From Oribacterium sp. KHPX15 (GTDB lineage: Bacteria; Bacillota; Clostridia; Lachnospirales; Lachnospiraceae), in the NCBI RefSeq assembly GCF_900107835.1, contig NZ_FNRG01000013.1:40001-104000 (forward strand): a stretch of 64,000 bases of DNA, read 5' to 3'. A model generated the notes under the pieces. It searched no databases. It was given only the letters and a program-made list of their open reading frames with translations, and had not been told where the DNA came from. The position numbers were made by a program, and so were the translations under genes. Of this stretch, positions 26,028 to 34,979 are shown one piece after another. Position 1 is the stretch's first letter. Each line of letters begins with the position of its first letter.

Positions 26028-27323
26028 TCATCCGATCTTCAGCCTGAACTTCTGCGCGGCTCTGTCTGAATTAACAAGAGATATCTCTGCGCCTAAGGTC
26101 TGAAGCTTCTTCTCGAAATGCTCATATCCTCTCTGGATATAACCGATCTCATTAACCGTTGTTATACCTTCGGCACAAAGTCCCGCAATAACAAGGGCTG
26201 CTCCCGCTCTAAGGTCAAGGGCATTGACGCTGGCACCGGTGAATTTCTTAACTCCGTCTATAACAGAAACATTACCCTCTACTTTTATGTTTGAACCCAT
26301 GCGGGCAAGCTCGTCAACATACTTGAATCTGTTTTCAAAAATAGATTCTGTCACCACAGAAGTGCCCTCTGCAAGTGCAAGAGTAACCGACATCTGAGGC
26401 TGCATATCTGTAGGGAAACCGGGATACGGCAGGGTCTTTACATCTGTCGGATGCTGTACCTCTGCACCGATGACACGTACTGCCTCATCGTACTCATAAA
26501 CAGTATTTCCCATTTCAATAAGCTTTGCCGAAATTGATTCCAGATGCTTGGGAATAACATTCTTGATAAGTACATCGCCTCTGGTTGCTGCTGCCGCACA
26601 CATAAAGGTACCGGCTTCTATCTGGTCGGGGATAACCGCATAGGTTGTTCCATGAAGTCTCTTTACACCCTTGACACGGATGGTATCCGTACCCGCACCC
26701 CTGATATTGGCTCCCATGGAATTCAGGAAGTTTGCAACATCAACTATATGTGGCTCCTTGGCTACATTCTCAATGATAGTTCTGCCTTCGGCAAGGGCCG
26801 CTGCAAGCATGATATTGATGGTAGCTCCTACAGATACAACATCCAGATAAATATGCGATGCCTTAAGTCCATTCGGTGCATCTGCCTGCACACATCCGTT
26901 CTTGATCTCGACATTGGTTCCCAGAGCCCTGAAGCCCTTGATATGCTGATCGATAGGTCTCGAACCTATGGCACAGCCTCCCGGAAGAGGAACTATGGCC
27001 TTGTGATATTTTCCAAGCAATGAACCTATAAAATAGTAAGACGCTCTGATCTTACGTATGTATTCATCATCTATGGAAACATCCTGTACCTCTGAAGCAT
27101 TGATAAGAGCTGTATGCCGGTCAATTCGTTTAACTGTAGCGCCAACTTCCTTCAGCGCCTCCAGCATAACATTGATATCTCTTACGTCCGGCAGGTTCTC
27201 TATCGTAACATCTTCATCTGTTAAAAGCGCTCCGGCAATGATGCCCAATGCAGCATTCTTTGCCCCGCCTATCACGACTTCTCCGTGAAGGGGTTTTCCG
27301 CCTTTCATGATAAACTGTTCCAT
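26028..27323 (-). CDS. murA: UDP-N-acetylglucosamine 1-carboxyvinyltransferase
   Basis: A 431-residue EPSP-synthase-fold enzyme that transfers enolpyruvate from PEP to UDP-GlcNAc, the first committed step of peptidoglycan synthesis, in the cytoplasm. Seen: the KNAALG substrate Lys-Asn near residue 22, LPGGCAIGSRPIDQH with the fosfomycin-reactive Cys (about 117), and PDQIEAGTFM. The length is close to the family norm. Firmicutes often have two copies (MurA/MurZ); only this one is in view. AAGGAGATAT precedes ATG. Followed by its own terminator. Confidence 0.95.
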   Translation of the reverse strand: MEQFIMKGGKPLHGEVVIGGAKNAALGIIAGALLTDEDVTIENLPDVRDINVMLEALKEVGATVKRIDRHTALINASEVQDVSIDDEYIRKIRASYYFIGSLLGKYHKAIVPLPGGCAIGSRPIDQHIKGFRALGTNVEIKNGCVQADAPNGLKASHIYLDVVSVGATINIMLAAALAEGRTIIENVAKEPHIVDVANFLNSMGANIRGAGTDTIRVKGVKRLHGTTYAVIPDQIEAGTFMCAAAATRGDVLIKNVIPKHLESISAKLIEMGNTVYEYDEAVRVIGAEVQHPTDVKTLPYPGFPTDMQPQMSVTLALAEGTSVVTESIFENRFKYVDELARMGSNIKVEGNVSVIDGVKKFTGASVNALDLRAGAALVIAGLCAEGITTVNEIGYIQRGYEHFEKKLQTLGAEISLVNSDRAAQKFRLKIG

Positions 27324-27433
27324 ATATCTCCTTAAGTCAGTAGTATATTCAGCAAAAGAGTATACTAAACCTTTATATCCATAATCCCTAGAATTATAAA
27401 TGAAAGCTTCCTTTTTTGCAACCTACATTAAAA

Positions 27434-28864
27434 TTAAGAAAAAATACTCAAAATCATTCCCGACACTTTTTCCGTAATTGCCTGAACATTATTTAAAAAG
27501 ATTATATCACTTACACCATGGTCAGTGATAAAGTCAGAAAGGTTACCTTTATAATATCTGTAATCCACCACATAAACATTTTCATAATGATCCACAAGGA
27601 AAGGAACAAAGGCATTGCCATAGGATTCCTTCACCAGCACGCAGCTTGAACCATCTGTTATATGTGGATTTGTAATCTGTGTAAATGGATTATCCCCATT
27701 GATGAAGCAGTTATACTTTCTTCCCGCATTGGCTTCTGTCACATCATTTATGACCTTGCTGTTCACCACCTCACCACTCTCAAGTGTGATTACAGCATCA
27801 TTTGTACCTAAAGGTATCCATGCTTCCACATGATCCGGATTGGTCTTTAACTGTTCGGATCTGTTTGTGGCAAAATAGAATGTTCCGTAAAAGCCTTCAT
27901 AATCCACATACTGATAATCACTTAGTTCATGGGGCTCAATGCCTTTCTCCATGCAAAAATCTCTGTAAGCATAGTAAGCACCCAGGGCAGTCCAGTGATG
28001 GTCAGTATTATAATAGATGTACTCGTCCTTGTGGGCTACCATGGTGTCAAACACGGATATCCTGTGTATGGAAGGATCCATCAGACTGTAGATATAGTTA
28101 AAGGCATCCGGCATGTTTCCTGATCCAAGCTCCTCCTGAAGAGAAGGATCCAGATCCACTCCGAAGCTGTTGGGTACCAGCATGTCATAGACATTGGCAT
28201 CCGGGAACAGAGCTTTAACCGTATTTATAACGGATGCATACTTAACGGAACCGCCCTGATTGTAATAAAAGATCTCATAGCCTCTATTGTTGTTGACATA
28301 GATATTTCCGGCCTGTTCGCCCGCGATCTCCACCTTTTCCTTTGGAGTAGTGTCAACCTTAAGAGTTCCGTCTTCATTGGTTTCTATAAGCTCATCGAAT
28401 TCAATGACTGTTTCAGTTGGAGCTTCTTCAGTCTCCTCAGGACTTTCCATAAGAAGCACCGGTGCGAGAGATTCTGCAGTTTCAGGTATGGTATCTTCCA
28501 CCACCGATGCCTTATTGCCATAATAGGCTTCTCCGCCCACTCCGTAATAGTCCTCTATTCCGGCTTCCAGAGAGAGCAGTTCCTCCCTGTAAGGAAATGT
28601 ATCAGAAAACCACTTATTGAGATCAGTGAAGAATTTTCCATTCATCACAGTAAGCATCTCCGGAGCAGGCCTTTTTGCAAGAGGTCGTTTTTCTGACTCG
28701 GAGTAATCCGGTCTTGAAATCACAGTTCCCACAAAAAAGAGTCCTGCAAAGGCGACCATGGCGACACCTGACATAAGCCTGGCTCCGTTGCTTTTAAAGA
28801 CCTTCTTCTTTATTTCCCTGCTGATCTTATTCTTTTTTGATTTTGGTTTAATGTTATCACTCAT
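27434..28864 (-). CDS. DHHW family protein (AlgX/AlgJ-like O-acetylation partner)
   Basis: A 476-residue membrane-anchored protein: a basic cytoplasmic tail, one membrane segment (about 33-50), then an extracellular domain. YYNTDHHWTALGAYYAY carries the Thr-Asp-His-His-Trp signature of the DHHW family, related to the SGNH-like acetyltransferases AlgX/AlgJ. An acidic, Pro/Thr-rich insert (about 125-185) precedes the catalytic region, and LVKESYGNAFVPFL could provide a Ser block. The MBOAT gene directly upstream in the same unit would pass acetyl groups across the membrane for this protein to place on a surface polysaccharide. The RBS is poor. Confidence 0.8.
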   Translation of the reverse strand: MSDNIKPKSKKNKISREIKKKVFKSNGARLMSGVAMVAFAGLFFVGTVISRPDYSESEKRPLAKRPAPEMLTVMNGKFFTDLNKWFSDTFPYREELLSLEAGIEDYYGVGGEAYYGNKASVVEDTIPETAESLAPVLLMESPEETEEAPTETVIEFDELIETNEDGTLKVDTTPKEKVEIAGEQAGNIYVNNNRGYEIFYYNQGGSVKYASVINTVKALFPDANVYDMLVPNSFGVDLDPSLQEELGSGNMPDAFNYIYSLMDPSIHRISVFDTMVAHKDEYIYYNTDHHWTALGAYYAYRDFCMEKGIEPHELSDYQYVDYEGFYGTFYFATNRSEQLKTNPDHVEAWIPLGTNDAVITLESGEVVNSKVINDVTEANAGRKYNCFINGDNPFTQITNPHITDGSSCVLVKESYGNAFVPFLVDHYENVYVVDYRYYKGNLSDFITDHGVSDIIFLNNVQAITEKVSGMILSIFS

Positions 28865-28941
28865 TTATAAATACTGATTTTCAGCCGTAATATAAGACCT
28901 GATGCAGATCTAATCGGCTCATTGGACCTGCCTCACGATAT

Positions 28942-30687
28942 TTAAAACTGGTTATACAGAAATGGTGAATAACTTGCCCCCACCATAGCTAAAATCGAAA
29001 CGAACAAAAATATAAGCATCAGTATGGTTCTCATGCCATAAAACAAGGTTTCCCTCATTACACGCTCGTTTTTTCTTTTTTTGATGCGGTTTTCAAGTCT
29101 TGTAACCATTCGTTCATGGCTTTCAATGTCCTGTTTCTTTACTTCATCGATTATGCCGGTACTTTCTGAACTGAATTTTTCAACCAGCTCGTGATCCTTT
29201 GCTTCCTGCTCATGAAGCTGTCTTTCGTCCTCGAGATTCTGCATTTCCAGAGCCTCTCTGTGCTGGCTGCTGTATAACCTTTTCCTTACTGTCAATGCTA
29301 TATTCTTCCATAACGGGGTGCAAAAGCTTACGGCAAGAATCACAAAGTAAACATTACCCCTCAGGGTAAGAACTTCGGATGCTGTATAAAGAGCTCTTCC
29401 GCTCCTTCCAAACATTACATTTATAACTTCCCATAGCTTATGGAAGTCCGTTATTCTGAAAAGCACCCATCCGAAAAAGACTACCGCCAGGGTATAGAGA
29501 TGTCCCAATGCTCCCATTATCACACTGAGCCCTCCGGTTTTCTTCTCTTTACCTGCTTTTTTCAGATACAGGTTCTCAATAACTATAAATATAAAATAAT
29601 ACAATCCCCACAGAATGAAATTCCAGCTGGCGCCATGCCATAAACCTGTAAGAGCCCACACGGCAAAAAGATTAAGCATCAGTCTTCCGAAACCCACACG
29701 GCTTCCTCCAAGAGGAATGTAGACATAATCCCTGAAAAAGCTGCTTAAGGATATATGCCAGCGTCTCCAGAAATCCCTGACAGAGGCAGCGATATATGGA
29801 TAGTTAAAGTTTTCCTGATATTCCAGTCCCAGGATTTCTCCGAGACCGATAGCCATATCAGAATATGCTGAGAAATCCAGATACAGCTGCATCATGTAGA
29901 ATAACGACCCCATATAGGCTCCGAAAACAGAATATGATACATTTTCAGTCAAAGGCAGAAATACATCACACAGCTTTCCGCAATGATCGGCTATCAGAGT
30001 CTTTTTTGCCATTCCGATACTGAATCTCCATATACCGTCTGAGATTCCTTCATAGGAAACTTTTCTCTTATCAAACTGTGTACAAAGCTCTCCGTATCTG
30101 GAGATAGGTCCCTGGGTAACCTGGTGAAATATTACCGTATACAGAAGCACATGGAAGAAATCTCCCGCTCTGGTCTTCTGATTATAAACATCGGAAACAT
30201 AACTTATAAGCTTAAAGGTGTAGAAAGACACTCCGAGAGGCATACCGATCCTTAGGATCTCTTCGTCAAGCTTTCCATCAAGTTTATAAGCAAGTACATC
30301 CTGTAATATGAATCTTGTGTATTTAAACACCGCAAGGATTATAACCAGAACAACTATACCTGCGATCAGCCAGGTCTTTGCGATCCTTTTATTCTTTTCG
30401 ATAGATTTCTGGGCCAGAGGACTCATAAATTCCTCATCTCCCTTTTCGTAGTCGGGATTTGAAGCCTTTGCTCTGTCCAGAGCCCCCTGGATCATCCTGC
30501 CTGTAAGACACGCGTATGCTGCCAATGCTATGATCAGAACAAGATAATTAAGGCCTCCAAAGGCGTAAAACACAAGGGATGCCAGAAGAAGCCATATATT
30601 TTTTTGTTTTATTCCCGGCATAAGGAAATAAATCAAGGTAAACGCCGGAAAGAATATTGTTACGAAAAACAAGCTTGTAAAGCTCAT
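28942..30687 (-). CDS. MBOAT family membrane O-acyltransferase (AlgI/DltB-like)
   Basis: A 581-residue polytopic protein of the MBOAT family, which moves acyl groups across the membrane for cell-surface O-acylation. Seen: the conserved FWRRWHISLSSFFRDYVYIPLGG block and LTGLWHGASWNFILWG with the essential His. An unusual charged, coiled-coil-like insert of about 80 residues (about 470-550, rich in Glu/Lys/Arg) comes before the final membrane segment. The DHHW gene follows by 77 bp, giving the AlgI-AlgX/J type pair found in polysaccharide acetylation loci. AAAAGGAGAGG precedes the ATG. Confidence 0.88.
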   Translation of the reverse strand: MSFTSLFFVTIFFPAFTLIYFLMPGIKQKNIWLLLASLVFYAFGGLNYLVLIIALAAYACLTGRMIQGALDRAKASNPDYEKGDEEFMSPLAQKSIEKNKRIAKTWLIAGIVVLVIILAVFKYTRFILQDVLAYKLDGKLDEEILRIGMPLGVSFYTFKLISYVSDVYNQKTRAGDFFHVLLYTVIFHQVTQGPISRYGELCTQFDKRKVSYEGISDGIWRFSIGMAKKTLIADHCGKLCDVFLPLTENVSYSVFGAYMGSLFYMMQLYLDFSAYSDMAIGLGEILGLEYQENFNYPYIAASVRDFWRRWHISLSSFFRDYVYIPLGGSRVGFGRLMLNLFAVWALTGLWHGASWNFILWGLYYFIFIVIENLYLKKAGKEKKTGGLSVIMGALGHLYTLAVVFFGWVLFRITDFHKLWEVINVMFGRSGRALYTASEVLTLRGNVYFVILAVSFCTPLWKNIALTVRKRLYSSQHREALEMQNLEDERQLHEQEAKDHELVEKFSSESTGIIDEVKKQDIESHERMVTRLENRIKKRKNERVMRETLFYGMRTILMLIFLFVSILAMVGASYSPFLYNQF

Positions 30688-30804
30688 AACTATATTCCTC
30701 TCCTTTTAAAACAACAATACTTCCGTGTGTCAGGTGCGGGAAGATTTTTTCCTGTCATGTACCTGAGTCACCGGTTAATAAAAAAGATTACTTTCAGACT
30801 TCTA

Positions 30805-30833
30805 TTGCCAATTACATCGTTTTCATGTATACT
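30805..30833 (+). promoter_or_regulatory. Promoter of the SRP RNA gene
   Basis: TTGCCA (30805-30810), 17-base spacer, TATACT (30828-30833), eight bases before the first stem of the SRP RNA. Confidence 0.8.
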
Positions 30834-30840
30834 TCAACTT

Positions 30841-30958
30841 GCTTCGGGGTTGTTTGGGCCCCACGCAATGGGTCCCTCGAACCGTGTCAGGACGGGAACG
30901 TAGCAGCACTAAGAGGATCCTCCCATGTGACGTGGATCCACCTACTCAACTCCGGAGC
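30841..30958 (+). ncRNA. ffs: Signal recognition particle RNA (small bacterial 4.5S-type)
   Basis: About 118 nt. The apical domain contains GTCAGGACGGGAACGTAGCAGC, matching the SRP core that binds Ffh (5'-side GUCAGG, GGAA tetraloop region and 3'-side AGCAGC). The 5' GCTTCGGGGTTG pairs with the 3' CAACTCCGGAGC over 12 positions, with wobble pairs, closing the long rod. It is read on the plus strand opposite to its neighbours, with its own promoter and a T-run directly after the closing stem. The RNA guides Ffh-bound ribosomes to the membrane. Confidence 0.93.
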
Positions 30959-30975
30959 TTTTTATTTGATATAAT

Positions 30976-31024
30976 GCAGCTTTTGCCATATCTCCGATAT
31001 CGGTATAAGCTGCCTCTTTTTTTA
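30976..31024 (+). terminator. Terminator downstream of the SRP RNA
   Basis: GCAGCTT/AAGCTGC outer stem with an inner CCATATC/GATATCGG hairpin, followed by TCTTTTTTTATT on the plus strand. Confidence 0.8.
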
Positions 31025-31073
31025 TTCTGTCCACGCGGCTCTCAGGAATCCAAAAGAATCCGTGAGGATTTTT

Positions 31074-31967
31074 TTATCCTATCCTGTAAACCCTTTTTGC
31101 ATTTTCCGTGGTAATCCGTATAACCTCATCCGAAGTCATATTCTTTAATTCAGCGATCTTATCCGCCACATATATAAGATTTCCCGGATCATTTCTGGTT
31201 CCCCTTAAAGGCACCGGTGCCATGTAAGGACAGTCCGTCTCCAAAACTATATTTTCAATCGGGATGTTTTCCACAACCTCTTTTATCTTTCTGGAGTTCT
31301 TAAAGGTCACAACACCGCCTATTCCCACACACATACCAAGCTTCACATAAAGCTTCGCCATTTCAAGAGAATAACCGAAACAGTGTATTATACCACCGTT
31401 TTCATACCCTCCTTCGGAAACGATCATATCGTAGGTGTCCTTCGCAGCATCTCTTGAATGTACATTTATAGGCATTTTAAGCTCTCTTGCAAGCCTGAGC
31501 ATCTTCCCAAAGGTTTCCCTCTGTATCTCAGGCTCAGGATCTGCACCCTCAAGCTCCTCCGGTGCAGCCTCTTTTCCTGCTTTCAAAGCCCTTTCAGCGA
31601 TGCCTTCCCTGGTGTAATGATAGTCGAGACCTATTTCACCAATGGCAACTATCTTTCGCTGCCCGGAATCTCCCTTAACTCCTGAGACCCCTACTCTGTC
31701 TTCTTCGACCATTTTCCTTAATTGTATAATGTCTTCCTCCCGGCATCTGTCACTGTGGTCGGGATGAAAACCTACTGCCGCGAAAACATTGTCATATCTT
31801 CTGGCCAGTTCCACCGCCTTAAGGCTTGATGGCATGTCGAAGCCTATTTCAGTGAAATAACCGATTCCGGAACTCCCAAGACTCTCTATAACAAGGCTTC
31901 TGTCTTCCTCAAAGCTCTCATCATTCATATGAGCATGGGAATCAAAAATCATAACATCTTTTATCAT
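31074..31967 (-). CDS. tatD: TatD family metal-dependent hydrolase (DNase)
   Basis: A 297-residue TIM-barrel amidohydrolase-like nuclease. Seen: the metal ligands FDSHAHMND (HxH), AIGEIGLDYHY (Glu), INVHSRDA (His), IIHCFGYS (His), and LETDCPYMAP (Asp). TatD enzymes are 3'-5' exonucleases on DNA or RNA in the cytoplasm. There is an insert of about 30 residues after IGLDYHYTREG (GKEAAPEELEGADPEPE) relative to the usual 255-residue length. Its start overlaps the traX-like gene stop by four bases. The gene order metG...tatD is conserved in Firmicutes, with traX inserted here. Confidence 0.92.
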   Translation of the reverse strand: MIKDVMIFDSHAHMNDESFEEDRSLVIESLGSSGIGYFTEIGFDMPSSLKAVELARRYDNVFAAVGFHPDHSDRCREEDIIQLRKMVEEDRVGVSGVKGDSGQRKIVAIGEIGLDYHYTREGIAERALKAGKEAAPEELEGADPEPEIQRETFGKMLRLARELKMPINVHSRDAAKDTYDMIVSEGGYENGGIIHCFGYSLEMAKLYVKLGMCVGIGGVVTFKNSRKIKEVVENIPIENIVLETDCPYMAPVPLRGTRNDPGNLIYVADKIAELKNMTSDEVIRITTENAKRVYRIG

Positions 31968-32743
31968 ATATTAACCATTGCTCCGATATAGATCATTGCA
32001 TAAAAAGCTGTCAGCATAAGAGGATAGTAAATATAATAGAACCATTTAAAATCAAATCTTCCTCTTTCTCCGTTATAAAGCATTATGGGGATAAAGCTCA
32101 ATACCGGAAGGAAACGGGATGATATGCTTCCCGCTGCAATAGCCGCAGCACCGCCGAGCATCTGAAATATCTTCTCTCTGTTAAAGTTGTACATGAGAGA
32201 AACTGCCAATACCCCGTACCATCCATACTGGAATCGTCCGAGATATGCGATTCCGCATCCCACAGCCACCACCAGCCATTTAAGAAGGGGCCGCTTCCAC
32301 CATTTTTTCATAAAAAACATTACAAGCAGAGCTGCTGCCAATGTAAACACCGGATTCTGCTGATGAAAGTTGTAGGTCTCGTTGTAAAATGACAGATCGT
32401 AAGGAACCTCTGAGATAAGCGCAACAATAAAAACTCTGATGAAATATTTCCGGAAATCGGAAGTATGTATAAAACCTTCTACTAAGAGAAATGCAAAGAT
32501 AGGGAAACTGAAATGACGGAATATTACCAGAAAATCATATAATCTGAGCCATAAGGCTCCTTCTTCGGTGGCGATGGCCATCTGATAGTACTCATCAACA
32601 AAACCGTAAAGTTTTCCGTTATGGATAATGATGACCGCAAAATAATATGCGGTCATCATAAGAGCAGCCAAAAACTTTAGTGTCCCACCTGAAATACCAA
32701 TATTCTTTTTTGTACTCTTGAGTACACTATGATGTCTTGCCAT
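31964..32743 (-). CDS. TraX family membrane protein
   Basis: A 259-residue protein with about seven hydrophobic segments, recognised as TraX family (named after the F-pilin acetylase) from GTLKFLAALMM near the start, FRHFSFPIFAFLLVEGF, and NGERG...KWFYYIYYPLMLTAFY at the end. Chromosomal TraX-like proteins in Firmicutes are predicted acyltransferases of unknown substrate; no conjugation genes are near. It lies 19 bp after metG and overlaps tatD by four bases, so it is in the metG operon. Confidence 0.85.
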   Translation of the reverse strand: MARHHSVLKSTKKNIGISGGTLKFLAALMMTAYYFAVIIIHNGKLYGFVDEYYQMAIATEEGALWLRLYDFLVIFRHFSFPIFAFLLVEGFIHTSDFRKYFIRVFIVALISEVPYDLSFYNETYNFHQQNPVFTLAAALLVMFFMKKWWKRPLLKWLVVAVGCGIAYLGRFQYGWYGVLAVSLMYNFNREKIFQMLGGAAAIAAGSISSRFLPVLSFIPIMLYNGERGRFDFKWFYYIYYPLMLTAFYAMIYIGAMVNI

Positions 32744-32761
32744 AATCCTTATATTTTTCTA

Positions 32762-34825
32762 TCAGCAAATGATAGAGCCCGAAGGCATCTTGCTCATCGG
32801 TGTCATAAGAGCGATATTCTCGTCATCATCCTCTGCTGCAATGATCATGCCCTGTGATTCCTCACCTGCGATCATACGTGGAGCAAGGTTTGCAACGATC
32901 ATAACACGCTTTCCAACCAGATCCTCCGGCTTATAAGCCTTCTTGATACCGCTTAATATGGTACGTGTCTCGGATCCCACCTGAACCTTGAATTTGAGAA
33001 GCTTCTTTGACTTCTTTACTTCTTCTGCATGAAGGATCTTTCCTACGCGGAACTCGATCTTTGCAAAGTCATCGTAGGTTATCTCTGCCTTCTTTTCAGG
33101 ATCTGAAACCTTTGTATCAGGAGCACAGTCACCATTCTCATCGATGGTCTCCGGCATTCCGTCGCCTTCCTGAGCTTCCTCTGTAGAAGCCTCCTCTGCC
33201 TTTTCCTCCTGAACACCTGCTGCAGCCATCTGCTCAGCTTCGATCTTCTCAACCTCCTGCATAACATCCTCTTCCTTCTTGCGCTCAAAGAGTGTTGCAG
33301 GCTCAGCTGTTACCTTTGTACCGGACTTGTAGAGTCCCCACTTATCCATATCGGAAAGAGCACGCTTTTCAGCATTGATCTCCTTAAGGATGGACTCGGC
33401 TGTCTCAGGCATAAAGCTTTCGAGAACAGAAGCTCCAATGTTGATAGCCTCTATAAGGTTATACATAACCGTCTTAAGTCTGTCAGCCTTCTCAGGATCC
33501 TTTGAAAGTACCCATGGCTCAGTCTCATCGATATACTTGTTTGATCTTCTGAAGATATCGAAAACAGCTGTGAGTGCGTCGGCTACTCTAAGCTGATCCA
33601 TCTTCTCTGTTGCTGTCTTAACCGCATTAAGGATAGTAGTCTTCAGATCCTCATCAACAGGCTCTGTGACACCCTTATCCTCAACCACACCATCAAAATA
33701 CTTATTGCTCATGGAGATGGTTCTCTTAACGAGGTTTCCGAGGATATTGGCAAGCATTGAATTATAACGCTCTACCATAAGCTCCCAGGAGATAACGCCA
33801 TCGTTCTCGAAAGGCATCTCATGGATAACGAAAAATCTTACGGCATCAACACCGAAAAGCTTTGCCAGATCGTCAGCGTAGATAACATTGCCACGGGACT
33901 TTGACATCTTGATGCCTTCCTGTGATTTTCCTGCCGCTGTAAGGAGCCATGGATGTCCGAATACCTGCTTTGGAAGAGGTATATCAAGGCTCATAAGGAA
34001 GATCGGCCAGTAAAGTGTATGGAAACGGATGATATCCTTTCCGATAAGGTGAAGGTCACAGGGCCAGAACCTGTTGAACAGTTCCTCGTTGTTTCCGTCA
34101 ACATCATAGCCAAGACCGGTAATATAGTTTGTAAGGGCGTCAAGCCATACGTAAACAACGTGCTTTGGATCGAAATCCACAGGGATTCCCCACTTGAAGG
34201 AGGTTCTGGATACGCAAAGATCCTGAAGACCCGGCTTAAGGAAGTTGTTTACCATCTCATTCTTACGGGAAACCGGCTGGATAAACTCGGGATGCTCCTC
34301 GATATGCTTCATGAGACGGTCTGCATACTTGCTCATCTTGAAGAAGTATGCTTCCTCTCTTGCCTTCTCAACATCTCTTCCACAATCGGGACACTTTCCG
34401 TCCACAAGCTGTGAATCTGTCCAGAAGGACTCACATGGTGTACAGTACCAGCCTTCATACTCAGACTTATAGATGTCACCCTTGTCATACATTTTCTTGA
34501 ACATCTTCTGAACCTGTTTCTCATGGTACTCATCTGTTGTTCTGATAAACTTATCATAAGAAGTGTTCATAAGATCCCAAATGGTCTTAATGTCTCCGGC
34601 TGTCTTATCAACATACTGCTTTGGTGTTACACCTGCTGCCTCAGCCTTTAACTCTATTTTCTGGCCATGCTCGTCGGTTCCGGTCTGGAATCTTACGTCA
34701 TAACCCTGAAATCTCTTGAAACGTGCGATAGCATCCGCAAGAACGATCTCGTAAGTATTGCCGATATGCGGCTTTCCTGAAGCATAAGCTATCGCTGTAG
34801 TGATATAGTACGGTTTCTTTTCCAT
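32762..34825 (-). CDS. metG: Methionyl-tRNA synthetase
   Basis: A 687-residue class I synthetase that charges tRNA-Met. The Rossmann domain has PHIGNT (HIGH equivalent, about 20-23) and GIKMSKSRGN (KMSKS, about 305). The zinc-binding knuckle CTPC...CPDC is near 127-148. The C-terminal domain (about 585-687; IEFRVGKILHAEEVKKSKKLLKFKVQVG) is the dimerising tRNA-binding OB fold. Between the anticodon-binding domain and this OB fold is an acidic linker of about 60 residues (EEKAEEASTEEAQEGDG), longer than usual. First gene of metG-traX-tatD. Confidence 0.97.
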   Translation of the reverse strand: MEKKPYYITTAIAYASGKPHIGNTYEIVLADAIARFKRFQGYDVRFQTGTDEHGQKIELKAEAAGVTPKQYVDKTAGDIKTIWDLMNTSYDKFIRTTDEYHEKQVQKMFKKMYDKGDIYKSEYEGWYCTPCESFWTDSQLVDGKCPDCGRDVEKAREEAYFFKMSKYADRLMKHIEEHPEFIQPVSRKNEMVNNFLKPGLQDLCVSRTSFKWGIPVDFDPKHVVYVWLDALTNYITGLGYDVDGNNEELFNRFWPCDLHLIGKDIIRFHTLYWPIFLMSLDIPLPKQVFGHPWLLTAAGKSQEGIKMSKSRGNVIYADDLAKLFGVDAVRFFVIHEMPFENDGVISWELMVERYNSMLANILGNLVKRTISMSNKYFDGVVEDKGVTEPVDEDLKTTILNAVKTATEKMDQLRVADALTAVFDIFRRSNKYIDETEPWVLSKDPEKADRLKTVMYNLIEAINIGASVLESFMPETAESILKEINAEKRALSDMDKWGLYKSGTKVTAEPATLFERKKEEDVMQEVEKIEAEQMAAAGVQEEKAEEASTEEAQEGDGMPETIDENGDCAPDTKVSDPEKKAEITYDDFAKIEFRVGKILHAEEVKKSKKLLKFKVQVGSETRTILSGIKKAYKPEDLVGKRVMIVANLAPRMIAGEESQGMIIAAEDDDENIALMTPMSKMPSGSIIC

Positions 34826-34839
34826 GTTTCACTCTTTCC

Positions 34840-34862
34840 GGTTACCCGAATGAAAGGTAACC
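34840..34862 (-). promoter_or_regulatory. Hairpin adjacent to the metG ribosome binding site
   Basis: Perfect GGTTACC/GGTAACC arms with a nine-base loop directly before GGAAAGAG on the metG mRNA. It could affect initiation. I see no T-box features in the 150-bp leader. Confidence 0.45.
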
Positions 34863-34979
34863 TGATTTATTATATATTTGCTTATTTACCCGAAAAACAT
34901 TGAAAAATCAACATTTTTCTGTGTTTTAACTTAACTAATATAAGATATGAACTCTTAAAAAGCAAGTTTACCGCCATTT

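Noticed and set aside
34826..34979. T-box leader of metG
   Set aside because: No T-box sequence and no specifier-loop layout; the leader is only about 150 bp with one small hairpin.
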